DNA of 30,349 bases, from the IMG/VR virus record IMGVR_UViG_3300025138_000007, positions 1 through 30,349 of that record, one strand, 5' to 3'. A model generated the notes under the pieces. That model searched no databases and had not been told where the DNA came from. It saw nothing but the letters and a program-made list of their open reading frames with translations. Both the position numbers and the translations under genes were made by a program. Origin of the DNA: a virus. This document shows, piece after piece, positions 14,780 to 23,606 of the stretch (its first letter is position 1; every line of letters begins with the position of its first letter).

Positions 14780-14985
14780 TTCTTTTTCCTTGTTTTTTTT
14801 TTCTTTGGTTTAAGTTGAACGACTTTATCAGAAATGTCTTTTACTGTCGCTTTTTTAATTTCTTTTTTTACTTTATCAAGTGGAACAAAACCTCTCATTT
14901 TAAAATGTTCTATATTAGCTTCGTATTGTATTTTTGATCTAGAAATGTTTTTTTTTCCATTTGTTAATTCTATCATTTCTTCCAT
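14776..14985 (-). CDS. Small basic protein downstream of capsid gene (69 aa)
   Basis: A 69-residue protein with an N-terminal part containing LTNGKKNISRSKIQYEANI and MRGFVPLD, and a very basic tail (LKPKKKKTRKKK). It is encoded right after the major capsid protein and its hairpin. The Lys-rich tail suggests contact with nucleic acid or capsid. I do not know a named family. Its stop overlaps the next start as ATGA. Confidence 0.65.
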   Translation of the reverse strand: MEEMIELTNGKKNISRSKIQYEANIEHFKMRGFVPLDKVKKEIKKATVKDISDKVVQLKPKKKKTRKKK

Positions 14986-15002
14986 AATTTTCTCCTAGTT
15001 GA

Positions 15003-15026
15003 ATAAGGGCGATTTCTCGCCCTTAT
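15003..15026 (-). terminator. Hairpin after the major capsid gene
   Basis: A perfect 10-bp inverted repeat, ATAAGGGCGA (15003-15012) and TCGCCCTTAT (15017-15026). On the leftward transcript the loop is GAAA, a GNRA tetraloop that makes the hairpin very stable. It is followed by only TTCAACTA, so it lacks a U tract. It may be a partial terminator or may protect the 3' end of capsid mRNA and so raise capsid protein yield over downstream genes. Confidence 0.7.
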
Positions 15027-15036
15027 AAAATTATTA

Positions 15037-15900
15037 CTATGCGTCTTGTATTGATGAGTCTGCTTCAACTTCACAACCATAAGAGTCTTGTAATTCTCCG
15101 ACTCCATAGACTGATGTTGCAACAATTTCATCTGCTCTTAAACTCGCATCTCTTTGAGTTTCGATTTTCAAGTCTTGCATCATCGCTAGACCTAAAGCAT
15201 CTGAATGGAATACTGCACCTTTATAATCTCCAGTAGTACCAGGATTATTACCAGATGAGTCTGCCATGTTTGATGTTTCGTAAATACTAACACCAGCAAT
15301 TTGACCAGCAAAACCAGTTCTCAATGCATCATTACCAACACCATTTGCAGGGTTAGCGAATGTGTTTGATAAACCAGATTTTAAATCAAAAGCGATATTT
15401 GGATGTAATATACAAGCAAGATTATCACTTGGCACACCAGTTGCTCTTAATTTAGCCACTGCATTGAAAATCAATGCTGCTGACATAACAGTTGTAGCTG
15501 AACCAACAGTGTTTGAAAAACCACCGAATAGTGCAGTTAAGTCTGTGTCTATTTTTTTTGCAATCGCTTCTCCAAACAATTTACCAATATCTGCTGCAAC
15601 ATTTCTTGGTGCTGCATTTCTTCCTAAATCAGTTAGAGTAGTCATTATTCCATTTTCTGATGCTGTAATAGTTACAGAAGTTGGATTGATTGCTGTGTTA
15701 GATAAATCTGTTGCGTCTGCTACTGCTGCTGCACTTACTGCTGCATAAATAGGAACTTCAACTGATTTTCCACCACCTGTTATTGCATAATTTTTTACAA
15801 GTGGTCTCATAATTGATCTTTCACTTGCTACGAATAATGCTTCTGCCACTATCTCTGTATATAGTTCCGATAGCGTGGAACTTGTTGTTTCTGCTGCCAT
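15037..15900 (-). CDS. Major capsid protein, HK97-fold type
   Basis: A 287-residue protein, Ala/Ser/Thr rich, with GGGKSVEVPIYAAVSAAAVAD near the N-terminus, a spine-helix-like stretch (AIAKKIDTDLTALFGGF), and the C-terminal AVFHSDALGLAMMQDLKIE...VATSVYGVGEL typical of phage capsid proteins. It follows the scaffold gene and precedes connectors. There is no long N-terminal delta domain, consistent with a separate scaffold. The codon choice is visibly less A/T-biased than in neighbouring genes, as expected for a highly expressed product. Confidence 0.88.
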   Translation of the reverse strand: MAAETTSSTLSELYTEIVAEALFVASERSIMRPLVKNYAITGGGKSVEVPIYAAVSAAAVADATDLSNTAINPTSVTITASENGIMTTLTDLGRNAAPRNVAADIGKLFGEAIAKKIDTDLTALFGGFSNTVGSATTVMSAALIFNAVAKLRATGVPSDNLACILHPNIAFDLKSGLSNTFANPANGVGNDALRTGFAGQIAGVSIYETSNMADSSGNNPGTTGDYKGAVFHSDALGLAMMQDLKIETQRDASLRADEIVATSVYGVGELQDSYGCEVEADSSIQDA

Positions 15901-15915
15901 TTTATTTTACCTTTA

Positions 15916-16614
15916 TTATTTATTTGTTAAGTTAATTTGAGTAGGTTTTGAATCTCGTTCTTTGCGATATTCTGCATATTTTTTACGATCATCAGCATTA
16001 CTCATGTTTAAATCCTGAATATTAAAAGGTTTTACAGTTTTACCTTCAACGCTACTCTGGCTTCCTGAACCAGACAAAGACCCTTGACGGAAATGTGGGT
16101 TAGCATCTAAAAATTCTTTAACTCTATCTTCAATAGTTAATAATTCTCCTTTAGTGTTATATCTTACATTAGAATTATTATCAACTATTTCTATTCTACC
16201 ATCATCAGTATATTTAACTTCTTCTTTTAATAAAGATACGACTTGCTGTGCGTTAATAGATTTTTCTTTATTAGCAACAGATAAAATTGAGTTATCAACT
16301 TTTTCTTTTTTAATCTGTGTTTTATATCTGTTAAGTTCAGAGTCTTTTTCAGATAATCTATCTTGCATAATCTTTTCTATATCAGCTTTAGATTTAGCTT
16401 CTTTTAATTGCTGTTCTTTTAACAATTCAGCTTTCTTACTTTCTTCTGCTTCAAGTATTTTTGCTGTTTTTCTTTGTTCAGCTTCTAGTCTTGTTTTGAT
16501 TATGTTATCTAATTGTTCTTGTGTAAAAGTTTGTTGTTTTGGTGTTTCTACTTTTACTTCTTCTTTTGGTGTTCCTACTGTTTCAGTAGGTATTGTGTTT
16601 TTTTCTTCAGACAT
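15916..16614 (-). CDS. Capsid scaffolding protein
   Basis: A 232-residue, highly charged protein with Gln/Glu/Lys-rich helices from about 26 to 110 (FTQEQLDNIIKTRLEAEQRK, KADIEKIMQDRLSEKDSEL), then a mixed region and a basic C-terminus that could dock to the capsid shell. The sequence F(T/S)QEQ(L/V)D.II..RL...R is the classic start of phage scaffold (DUF4355-like) proteins. Directly upstream of the capsid gene. No prohead protease is seen, so scaffold is probably released intact. Confidence 0.85.
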   Translation of the reverse strand: MSEEKNTIPTETVGTPKEEVKVETPKQQTFTQEQLDNIIKTRLEAEQRKTAKILEAEESKKAELLKEQQLKEAKSKADIEKIMQDRLSEKDSELNRYKTQIKKEKVDNSILSVANKEKSINAQQVVSLLKEEVKYTDDGRIEIVDNNSNVRYNTKGELLTIEDRVKEFLDANPHFRQGSLSGSGSQSSVEGKTVKPFNIQDLNMSNADDRKKYAEYRKERDSKPTQINLTNK

Positions 16615-16625
16615 TGTTTCTCCTA

Positions 16626-17615
16626 TTATATTATTAGTTCGCCTTTGCTGTCATACCAATCAGGATTGACATAAGACCATTGATGACGACAATTATAACC
16701 ACCTCTGACAACTAAAGGATTTCCAGATTTTTTACCTGACCAACTTCTACTTGTCCAAAGTTTTCTGACTTCATCAATTGTGAAAAGTCCACTTTTCCTC
16801 TTGTTATATACACCAGATATTAAATTTCTGCAAATATCTCTAGTTGTTGGAATTACATCTCCATAGTATTTGACAAAAGTTAGTCCAGCATCATTTGACT
16901 TATTAAAATTTAAGGTTGCATCAAAATCTCTTAATGAGTCGTTTAATATCTGTCCAGCATACCTTTTCATATTTTCTCCAACCCTATCTCTTGCAAATTT
17001 AGATTGTAGTGTCTGAACTGCTTTATCAACTTGTGATTGTTTTGCTTTATTAAATTTATTTTTATTTACATAATCAACTAATTTTTGTGATTCTAAATCA
17101 TCTGAACTAGCATAAATTCCATTAATTGTTTGTCTTAATTCTTTTTGTAATACTGTAAAATCTGAACCAACTAATGTATTTTGATAAACTTTTTCTGATA
17201 ATTTTCTTGTAAATGTATTAGATACATCTTTAAACTGTGTAAAGTATTGTTGTTTTAAATTTTGTATTAATGCTTTATCTCCTTTAGTTAATTCTTGAAA
17301 AGCTAGTGGTATATTACCAATTCGTTTAAATGTTTTTTCTATTCGTTTAGCTTGTTTATTAAAACCTTGTCTAACAACTGTATCTGACCATGCCAAATAT
17401 TCTTTTTCAAGAATAGCTTTGATCTGTGGTCTAATAGCAATAGCAGCTTGTAGTTCTATTAACTTTCCATCTGTTAAAGGTAATTTTCCAGCAAGTGATA
17501 CTACTTCTTGCTCTATGTTGTCTAATGTTTTGATTAATGTTTTATAATATTCAGCTTCAGCAAGTTCTATTTGTTTAATTCTGTAAAGTGTTGAATCTTT
17601 TATTATATCTGACAT
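16626..17615 (-). CDS. Minor head/head morphogenesis protein, Mu gpF-like
   Basis: A 329-residue protein. The first 200 residues are helical; the C-terminal part has PTTRDICRNLISGVY and ends with GGYNCRHQWSYVNPDW, matching the C-terminal T..D.C......GG...CRH.W pattern of the phage Mu F-like head morphogenesis family. It lies between portal and scaffold, the usual place. It probably sits inside the procapsid at the portal vertex and may be ejected with DNA. Confidence 0.85.
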   Translation of the reverse strand: MSDIIKDSTLYRIKQIELAEAEYYKTLIKTLDNIEQEVVSLAGKLPLTDGKLIELQAAIAIRPQIKAILEKEYLAWSDTVVRQGFNKQAKRIEKTFKRIGNIPLAFQELTKGDKALIQNLKQQYFTQFKDVSNTFTRKLSEKVYQNTLVGSDFTVLQKELRQTINGIYASSDDLESQKLVDYVNKNKFNKAKQSQVDKAVQTLQSKFARDRVGENMKRYAGQILNDSLRDFDATLNFNKSNDAGLTFVKYYGDVIPTTRDICRNLISGVYNKRKSGLFTIDEVRKLWTSRSWSGKKSGNPLVVRGGYNCRHQWSYVNPDWYDSKGELII

Positions 17616-17618
17616 TCA

Positions 17619-19031
17619 TTAAATTTCCTCTTGCTCTACTTCTTGATCTTTTTGTACTACTTCGTCTTGTGTAAATTCTCCAACCTCTGATTTAATATCT
17701 ATTTCTTCAAATATCTCATTTAGTTTTTCATCATCATCAACTACTGCTCTTGCAATTTCTTTATCTACTTCTTTGTTAAAAGTAGGAGAGCCAATGTTTA
17801 ATGCTTTAGCTTGTTGGTAATACATAAGATCAGAAGCATAATCTCTAATGTTAAATGAATCAGGATAGTTTATTTCTCCATCAAATGTAACATTTTGAAA
17901 TAGTGCGTATAGTTTAAATAATTGTTCTTCTGCTATTTGTAAGTTGTCAGCTTTTTCAGATAGTCTAGCATTAAGTAATTCAAATTCTGTTTGTAAAGCT
18001 ACACCAGATGATACTTGTGTTTTTGTACTTCTAATAGCTCCTGTATGTGCAATTCTATTTATAGCATCTACTTTGTGTTTTATTGATTCCATAATAGCTT
18101 GTAAATTCTGACCAGATGGTTGAAGTAAATATGGTTTTAAATTTGGTTCTAATTCATCAGGCATTTCTATAACAGCACCAGCACCAGCACTCGCATTAAC
18201 ACTTGGAGTCTTAACTAATGATGGGTGGTTTGTTAATCTAATTAATTGTTCCATTTCAGAGTATTCATTATAAATAGATTTTTGTAAATCAGCTATATCA
18301 GTTAAGTCAGATTGACCAATTCCCCTCTTGTGTGATTTAGAATTGTATAAAATAACTGCTGGTATTTTGCCAATCTGGTTAGTGGCAGTATCTATTAATC
18401 TTGGTTCTGAATCTTTTGGTAAATAAACTGTGTCTATTTGTTCTTTATTCCAAATTTTAAAATATTGACCACCATCTCGATCTACTTCTTCTCTTACTTT
18501 TAAATAATTAAGTTCATACTTACCATTTGTTTTTCTTTCATAATTCCAATCAAATACGTTTTCAGGAGTTACGATTGATAAGTATGGTCTAATATCTCGT
18601 TCTAATTCTTCTGCTTTTGTCTTTGTTTGAATATTAGGTTTATCTAAAATCATAAAAACATGACCATAGATAGACGCATAATTTTGTGCTTGTCTTATTA
18701 CAGAGTTTAAATTGTTACCCTCTAGGTCTGCATCTTTTAAAAATGTTTCTAAACTAGCTTCATCTACCATTTCTCCAAAATCTCTACTAGGTCTAACTCT
18801 AAATAAAAATGATGAATAAATTTGTATAATATTTTTACAATGATTATCACATGGAGTATTTGCAAGTCTTTGATTAAACTCGTTATCTAATTCTAAATTA
18901 TATCTGTTAAGATATTGACCTATCATATAATCATATCCACCATTATACGATCTAATATAATACTGCCAATTTGTTACTGTTTCTTGATAATCTTTGTGAA
19001 ATTGTGTTATTGAATCTTTAGTGTATTGCAT
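17619..19031 (-). CDS. Portal protein
   Basis: A 470-residue protein directly after the terminase large subunit. Recognisable parts include an N-terminal helical region, FLFRVRPSRDFG, a central wing region (YLSIVTPENVFDW), KIPAVILYNSK, and a stem-type stretch with YSEMEQLIRLTNHP and SSGVALQTEFELLNARLSEKAD near the clip. The C-terminus is acidic. Size and order fit SPP1/HK97-type portals. It forms the dodecameric DNA channel. Confidence 0.88.
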   Translation of the reverse strand: MQYTKDSITQFHKDYQETVTNWQYYIRSYNGGYDYMIGQYLNRYNLELDNEFNQRLANTPCDNHCKNIIQIYSSFLFRVRPSRDFGEMVDEASLETFLKDADLEGNNLNSVIRQAQNYASIYGHVFMILDKPNIQTKTKAEELERDIRPYLSIVTPENVFDWNYERKTNGKYELNYLKVREEVDRDGGQYFKIWNKEQIDTVYLPKDSEPRLIDTATNQIGKIPAVILYNSKSHKRGIGQSDLTDIADLQKSIYNEYSEMEQLIRLTNHPSLVKTPSVNASAGAGAVIEMPDELEPNLKPYLLQPSGQNLQAIMESIKHKVDAINRIAHTGAIRSTKTQVSSGVALQTEFELLNARLSEKADNLQIAEEQLFKLYALFQNVTFDGEINYPDSFNIRDYASDLMYYQQAKALNIGSPTFNKEVDKEIARAVVDDDEKLNEIFEEIDIKSEVGEFTQDEVVQKDQEVEQEEI

Positions 19032-19033
19032 AA

Positions 19034-20269
19034 TTATTTAATTGCCCATCTTGTCGGTTTAGAATAAATATTCTGCGTAGTTAATGGTTTTAAATAATCA
19101 ATCATATATCCTAAAGCATCGTTCATGTGATCAAATCCATCTTCCTTGTCTGGAATATTTGTATTCTCTTTATATATTTGTCTTTGTAACCCTTTTATAA
19201 GAGTTTTGCAAGAATGTGAAACAAAAATATGCCTAACTCCATTAGAATCTTTGAGTTTTGAATTTACTGCATTGACTCTATCTCGTATCGCTGGGTGCTT
19301 ATGTTTGACCTTAACTTTAAATCCACCATTTTGTAAAATAGATAAATCAGTTCTACCACCAGCAGATGTCTTTCTTTGTCTTGAAGCTGGATCAGGATAT
19401 ATAAATATAGGAATCTTTGTTCCATATCTATCTCGTATTTCTTGCACCATTTCGTCTGTATTGCTTGAATAAATAACTATTTCATCTAAAAAATAAATTT
19501 TATCTTTTTCTATTTGTGCAACACAAGCACTCATTGGATCAACGTTAAAGTCCATTCCTATATGTAAAGGTTTAGTCCAATCTATTTGTTTTTTAATAAC
19601 ATTATCAACAGGGTGGAAATTATAATAAACACTTCCAGCATAGTTTTCAAATGTTCCCTCAAACTCTTGTCTAAAAGTTCTTATATCTATATCTTGTTTA
19701 GCTTGTTCTATTTCTTCTTTAGTAACCATTCCACCTTGAACAGTTGTGTATTGAAAACTGTTCCATTCATCATCTTGCTTTCCTTTTAAATACATTTCAT
19801 AACTCCAATTTCCATATCCTTTAGGCGTTCCACACATTAAAACTTTTCCAAGTGTGTCAGAAACACTTGCACGCAAGACTTCAAACCAAGCCCTTTTATC
19901 TATATCTGCAAATTCATCTAATATTAAAAAGTTTAATCCACTACCTCTTAATGAGTCATAGTTATCTGCGCCTTTTAATGAAATTGTACTATTAGATTTT
20001 CTTATCGTAATAGTCATAGTGGTTTCGTTAATATCTTCTATCCAATTAAATTGATTAAGCATTTCTTTAAGACTAGCCCAAGCGATCTCTTTAGCCATTT
20101 TAAATGTTGGTGCTACATACCATATTTTTTGTTTTGGTTGAGATGCGTATTTCATCATTTCAGTTATACAAAGATATGTTTTACCAAATCTTCTTCCAGA
20201 TATAAGAACTCTAAATCTTGCTTTTGAACTGCTAACCTTTAATTGAGGTTGCGTTAATGTTATCTTCAT
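19034..20269 (-). CDS. terL: Terminase large subunit (packaging ATPase-nuclease)
   Basis: A 411-residue terminase. ATPase part: Walker A SGRRFGKT (24-31), Walker B LNFLILDE (112-119), coupling motif CGTPKG (146-151). RNase H-like nuclease part: HIGMDFNVDP with D240, YPDPA with D293, and DHMNDALGY with D380 and D384. It cuts and pumps DNA into the capsid. It is separated from the terminase small subunit (24759) by about 4.5 kb of exported-protein genes, which is unusual since the two are commonly adjacent. Confidence 0.95.
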   Translation of the reverse strand: MKITLTQPQLKVSSSKARFRVLISGRRFGKTYLCITEMMKYASQPKQKIWYVAPTFKMAKEIAWASLKEMLNQFNWIEDINETTMTITIRKSNSTISLKGADNYDSLRGSGLNFLILDEFADIDKRAWFEVLRASVSDTLGKVLMCGTPKGYGNWSYEMYLKGKQDDEWNSFQYTTVQGGMVTKEEIEQAKQDIDIRTFRQEFEGTFENYAGSVYYNFHPVDNVIKKQIDWTKPLHIGMDFNVDPMSACVAQIEKDKIYFLDEIVIYSSNTDEMVQEIRDRYGTKIPIFIYPDPASRQRKTSAGGRTDLSILQNGGFKVKVKHKHPAIRDRVNAVNSKLKDSNGVRHIFVSHSCKTLIKGLQRQIYKENTNIPDKEDGFDHMNDALGYMIDYLKPLTTQNIYSKPTRWAIK

Positions 20270-20274
20270 AAAGG

Positions 20275-20580
20275 CTATTGTAATGGATTTTTATTAGCTT
20301 CCTTTATTTCTGATATTTCTAATTTTAAAACTTCTATTTCTTTTTGTAATATTGCTATTTCTTTTTCTGAATTAGATTTTATTTGTTGGATAATTGATAA
20401 ATTATCATTAATTAAAATACTATTATTATCTATTTCAGATAAATCTGGTGCTGTTTTATTTGATAATTGTTCTATTGAAGATTCCATTTTTGCAAATTTA
20501 CTAAATCCAGCACCAATAGTTGAAACCAATCCTATTACAATTACAATATTTGTGAGGTTTTTTTTAATATCTTTAACCAT
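20275..20580 (-). CDS. Membrane-anchored coiled-coil protein (101 aa)
   Basis: One N-terminal hydrophobic segment (about 10-27, LTNIVIVIGLVSTIGAGF) followed by a long charged helix ending in KEIAILQKEIEVLKLEISEIKE, a clear coiled coil. No cleavage site is evident, so it should remain anchored by its N-terminus. It overlaps the end of the large exported protein gene by 8 bases. The layout resembles the 121-residue protein at 22347. Function unknown. Confidence 0.65.
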   Translation of the reverse strand: MVKDIKKNLTNIVIVIGLVSTIGAGFSKFAKMESSIEQLSNKTAPDLSEIDNNSILINDNLSIIQQIKSNSEKEIAILQKEIEVLKLEISEIKEANKNPLQ

Positions 20581-22141
20581 TTTTTAACTCCTGTATTTCT
20601 AAAATTAACAATCTTTTTTTAGACTTAATATTATCTAGTTTTTTAATCTTGATTGCCATTATATCATTATCAATATATTTACCTAAATTGATATTGTTAT
20701 ATATTAATCTATTATCAAATATTTCAATTTGATTCAAATAAATATCTTTAGGTTTATAGAATTGTATATTGTTATAAGCAACAAGTGATATATCGCCATC
20801 AATCATTCTATCCATTTTAATAAGGTTTTTAAGTTCTAAATTCTTTACAGGATTTTTAACTTTAGCATCTACTTTAGCCATTATAACTTTTAATTCTGGT
20901 TTTACATTCTCTTTAGTTTCTACTTTCTTTTCTTTAGTAGTTTTTGTTTTATTTGAAACACTTGTAGCTGCTGTTTTAGTTTCTGTTTTAGTTTCTTGTT
21001 TAACTTCTTTTTTTGTTTCTTCTTTAGGTTTAGTAGCTACAATAGTCGTTTCTTCTTTAACAGTTTCTTTAGGTTCTTCTTTTTTAGATTCTTTAATAAC
21101 TTCTTGTATGACTTCTTTTTTCATTTTTTCAACTGTTTTAGTTTTAGTCATAGTCTGAACCACCTCTTGAACTTTAACTACTTCTTTAACAGTTGCAGTT
21201 TTAGCAGTATAGACAGTAACTTCCATTGTTTCTTCATTTAACTCTACACTAACTACTGATCCACCAGTTTCTAAATTAAGTTTTTCACTAATACTTTCTT
21301 CAAGTCCTGATACAACATTCCATATTTCAGATTCATTAAGATTAGTAGTACCTAAAGATTCATTAATACTTTTAATTTCTTCTTTACTTAAAGGTTCATA
21401 ATCTTCTACTGGAAAATCTAAAGCCATTTCAGCACCCAATAAATTAGTACCTCTTAATGCTGATGTGGTACTTTCTGAACCATCAACTCCTGTCCAACTC
21501 CACTCATAATTATTTGCATGAACTCCGTTATAGTGTAAGCTGTCATGCCAAACTCTCTCATTAGCATTATATCCAGAATCAGTTGTTCTAATTTGTGTAG
21601 ATTCAGCTAATACATTACCATCTGTATCTTTTACTTTCATTTTTAAAGTATAACTATCAACTGCACCAGCAGAAGAACCACATTTATAAGCTGATTGATT
21701 CCACTCGCAGTTTTGTACTGCAATAGAACTTGTTAAATTTATTCCACCATTAAGTTTTAATTGTGTTGATGTATGGCTAACTCCATCTGGATTACTATTT
21801 CCTGTTATACCTACTAATGAACCAGTAGCTGTAACTGTCATATCATGACTAGCTTCTAATTCACCAACAGATGTATTAGCACGACCACAATTATTATTTA
21901 CTTGAGTTTCACAAGTGATTGTAAAACCATTATGCGTAGAATTATTAGCTAAATTTTCTGTTGAACTTGCTACTCCATCTAAATTTGAATTACTATAATT
22001 TGATGTAGTTGTTCCAGAATTAGGTAATATGTTTGATGAAAAAGCTGTGTCATTATCTTCTGCTAATCCTACTGTATTAGCAAAACAACTTAACATTAAC
22101 CACACTAAAGAACCTAAAATTATATAAGTGTACCATCTCAT
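20573..22141 (-). CDS. Large exported protein with charged Lys/Glu linker (522 aa)
   Basis: A 522-residue protein starting at ATG 22141, chosen because it overlaps the preceding stop as ATGA and begins a signal sequence (MRWYTYIILGSLVWLMLSC). The open frame continues upstream to 22210 but adds a basic stretch unlike a signal. After the signal comes a Ser/Asn/Thr-rich beta region (about 25-240) with paired cysteines (TCETQVNNNC; NCEWNQSAYKC), suggesting periplasmic disulfides. Residues about 300-430 are a Lys/Glu/Val/Thr repeat-like linker (VKEVVKVQEVVQ, KETKKEVKQETKTETK), like the extended periplasmic linkers of TonB/TolA. The C-terminal 90 residues have GDISLVAYNNIQFYKPKDIY and DNRLIYNNINL, a separate conserved-looking domain. 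I recognise related proteins from marine phages; function unknown. Confidence 0.75.
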   Translation of the reverse strand: MRWYTYIILGSLVWLMLSCFANTVGLAEDNDTAFSSNILPNSGTTTSNYSNSNLDGVASSTENLANNSTHNGFTITCETQVNNNCGRANTSVGELEASHDMTVTATGSLVGITGNSNPDGVSHTSTQLKLNGGINLTSSIAVQNCEWNQSAYKCGSSAGAVDSYTLKMKVKDTDGNVLAESTQIRTTDSGYNANERVWHDSLHYNGVHANNYEWSWTGVDGSESTTSALRGTNLLGAEMALDFPVEDYEPLSKEEIKSINESLGTTNLNESEIWNVVSGLEESISEKLNLETGGSVVSVELNEETMEVTVYTAKTATVKEVVKVQEVVQTMTKTKTVEKMKKEVIQEVIKESKKEEPKETVKEETTIVATKPKEETKKEVKQETKTETKTAATSVSNKTKTTKEKKVETKENVKPELKVIMAKVDAKVKNPVKNLELKNLIKMDRMIDGDISLVAYNNIQFYKPKDIYLNQIEIFDNRLIYNNINLGKYIDNDIMAIKIKKLDNIKSKKRLLILEIQELKNG

Positions 22142-22347
22142 TTTAATATAAGTTTTAGAATTGATTTCTCTCCTAAATAAATTTCTGTTTCTGCTTTTGA
22201 TTTTATACATTGATATTCTATGTGAGATTTTGTTTCTCTCATAGCAACTCTTTTACCTTTTAAACATTCAGACATAGATTTTTGTATTCGGTGTTCTTTA
22301 ATTTCTCCGTTCACAATCATTAACAGTGCAACTACTACTTCAATCAT
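22138..22347 (-). CDS. Small exported/membrane protein (69 aa)
   Basis: A 69-residue protein with a short N-terminal hydrophobic stretch (MIEVVVALLMIVNGEI), then a basic region with two conserved-looking cysteines (MSECLKGKR and IEYQCIKSKAE). Both its ends overlap neighbours (TAATG upstream, ATGA downstream). The pattern hydrophobic start - C-L-K-x-K-R - Y-x-C is one I recognise from many marine phage genomes, with no known function. The two Cys could form a periplasmic disulfide. Confidence 0.7.
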   Translation of the reverse strand: MIEVVVALLMIVNGEIKEHRIQKSMSECLKGKRVAMRETKSHIEYQCIKSKAETEIYLGEKSILKLILK

Positions 22348-22712
22348 TAGTGATCTCCATTACCATTTTCTCTTACTTTGTCTTTAAGCTTTTCAATATC
22401 TTCTAAAGCTTTTTCTAATTGTTGTTTTGTAAATTCAATATTTACTTTATTAGTCATATTCTGTTCCTGAGTCTTTTGTAGTTGCTCAACGTCAGAAAAA
22501 AGTGTCTCCAATAAAAGAAATTGCTCCTGATCTGTAGTGGTCTGTTCACTTTTTTTAAGTAAGTCTGCGTTCATTAATTCTCTTGATGTTTCTAAAGAAG
22601 TAAGTCTTGTTGTTATTTCTGTGTAAGCAAATATACCCATTCCCACAGCACCTAATAAAGCTATTAGATTACGAGCTGGGAGAGAAATATTTGTATTATC
22701 ATTTATTTTCAT
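22347..22712 (-). CDS. Membrane-anchored coiled-coil protein (121 aa)
   Basis: Starts with a short polar stretch, then NISLPARNLIALLGAVGMGIFAY, a single membrane helix (about 15-30), then RLTSLETSRELM and a long coiled coil to the end (FTKQQLEKALEDIEKLKDKV). The helix plus downstream coiled coil, with N-I-S-L-P-A-R-N-L, is a pattern I recognise from marine phages. Topology predicts an inner membrane anchor with the coil on one side. It overlaps both neighbours (ATGA, TAATG). Function unknown. Confidence 0.7.
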   Translation of the reverse strand: MKINDNTNISLPARNLIALLGAVGMGIFAYTEITTRLTSLETSRELMNADLLKKSEQTTTDQEQFLLLETLFSDVEQLQKTQEQNMTNKVNIEFTKQQLEKALEDIEKLKDKVRENGNGDH

Positions 22713-23308
22713 TTTGTATGAATTTTTAATTTTTGTACGTTTTGTTTATTAACCTTTTTATCAATTACTTTTCTTTTTTTCATTCTTTTTACATAAGTTT
22801 TATAATCTGGTCTTTCAAAATCATATTTTTGCCATATTTTTAATGCTTCTTTTCCTATCTTCCCATCAACAGGACAAGGAGTTCCAGCATTAATCATAGC
22901 TTCAAAGACTCGTTCATCTTGACATAATAAAGCCACACTTCCTACTTTCATACCAAAATCATATAATACTTTAGCCAACTTAATTCTTTCACAGTTCATA
23001 TCTCTAAATTGTTTTCCACCACTAATACCAAGTCCAAATGTCTGTACTCCAGCACTTGCACCAGTAGCGCAAACATCTTGTGATTGAGCAGAAAAAGATG
23101 GTGCGTTAGCTGTGGGTGGAGATGATCTTATATGTGATGTAGAATTATTTGTACTTGTAGTTGTAGATGTACTTCCAGATTCATATGTAGTTGAACCCCC
23201 AGTATAGCCACCCTCGATTGCTGTGTTACTACCACTTGTGTTCGATTGTGTTGAACCTGCAAAAGCATAAGTTGTAAATAGTAAAAAAAATATTACTAAA
23301 TATTTCAT
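22709..23308 (-). CDS. Exported Cys-containing protein (199 aa)
   Basis: A cleavable signal peptide (MKYLVIFFLLFTTYAFAGS, likely cut after AFA), a Ser/Thr/Gly-rich low-complexity part (about 20-60), then a conserved-looking domain: PPTANAPSF, DVCATGASAGVQTFGLGISGG, NCERIKLAKVLYDFGMKVGS, LLCQDERVFEAMINAGTPCP. It has four cysteines in the mature domain. The tail is very basic (KRMKKRKVIDKKVNKQ). I associate this family with pelagiphages and other marine phages. It would be periplasmic or surface-exposed; function unknown. Confidence 0.75.
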   Translation of the reverse strand: MKYLVIFFLLFTTYAFAGSTQSNTSGSNTAIEGGYTGGSTTYESGSTSTTTSTNNSTSHIRSSPPTANAPSFSAQSQDVCATGASAGVQTFGLGISGGKQFRDMNCERIKLAKVLYDFGMKVGSVALLCQDERVFEAMINAGTPCPVDGKIGKEALKIWQKYDFERPDYKTYVKRMKKRKVIDKKVNKQNVQKLKIHTK

Positions 23309-23520
23309 GTTGCAGTTCCTGCCTTACACATAAATTGAACATAAACACTATATTGATTAACAAATTCTCTACTAAATTCTGAAATTAATTCATGAGAATA
23401 ATTATATCCATAAACAGCACAATCATAATGGTCTTTAAACTCTGAAATATCTGTTGGAATAAGTTTGCAAGCATTTCCAGATTGTAACGAGCAAATAAAC
23501 ATTATTAATATATATTTCAT
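23305..23520 (-). CDS. Small exported protein (71 aa)
   Basis: The start is set at ATG 23520 because it begins a signal peptide (MKYILIMFICSLQSGNAC) and overlaps the preceding tiny gene as ATGA. The frame is open further up to 23571 but those residues read through the tiny gene. The mature part has Cys at DCAVYGY and MCKAG near the end. The stop overlaps the next gene as ATGA. Unknown function; it belongs with the group of exported proteins in this island. Confidence 0.65.
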   Translation of the reverse strand: MKYILIMFICSLQSGNACKLIPTDISEFKDHYDCAVYGYNYSHELISEFSREFVNQYSVYVQFMCKAGTAT

Positions 23521-23603
23521 CAATAAGGTCTTACGTATAAAGCTAATAAAACAAGTCCAATAATTAACCAACCAGTAAAGTAATAATTCATATTTAATTC
23601 CAT
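23520..23603 (-). CDS. Tiny membrane protein (27 aa)
   Basis: A short frame from ATG 23603 (second ATG at 23591) to TGA 23520, with MELNMNYYFTGWLIIGLVL and ending ALYVRPY: almost entirely one membrane helix. Its stop overlaps the next start as ATGA, the packing used by other genes here, which is the main support. At this length chance cannot be excluded. Confidence 0.45.
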   Translation of the reverse strand: MELNMNYYFTGWLIIGLVLLALYVRPY

Positions 23604-23606
23604 AAA

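Noticed and set aside
15362-16669. Rightward open frames opposite the capsid and scaffold genes
   Set aside because: Antisense shadows of well-supported structural genes; no expression signals in that direction.
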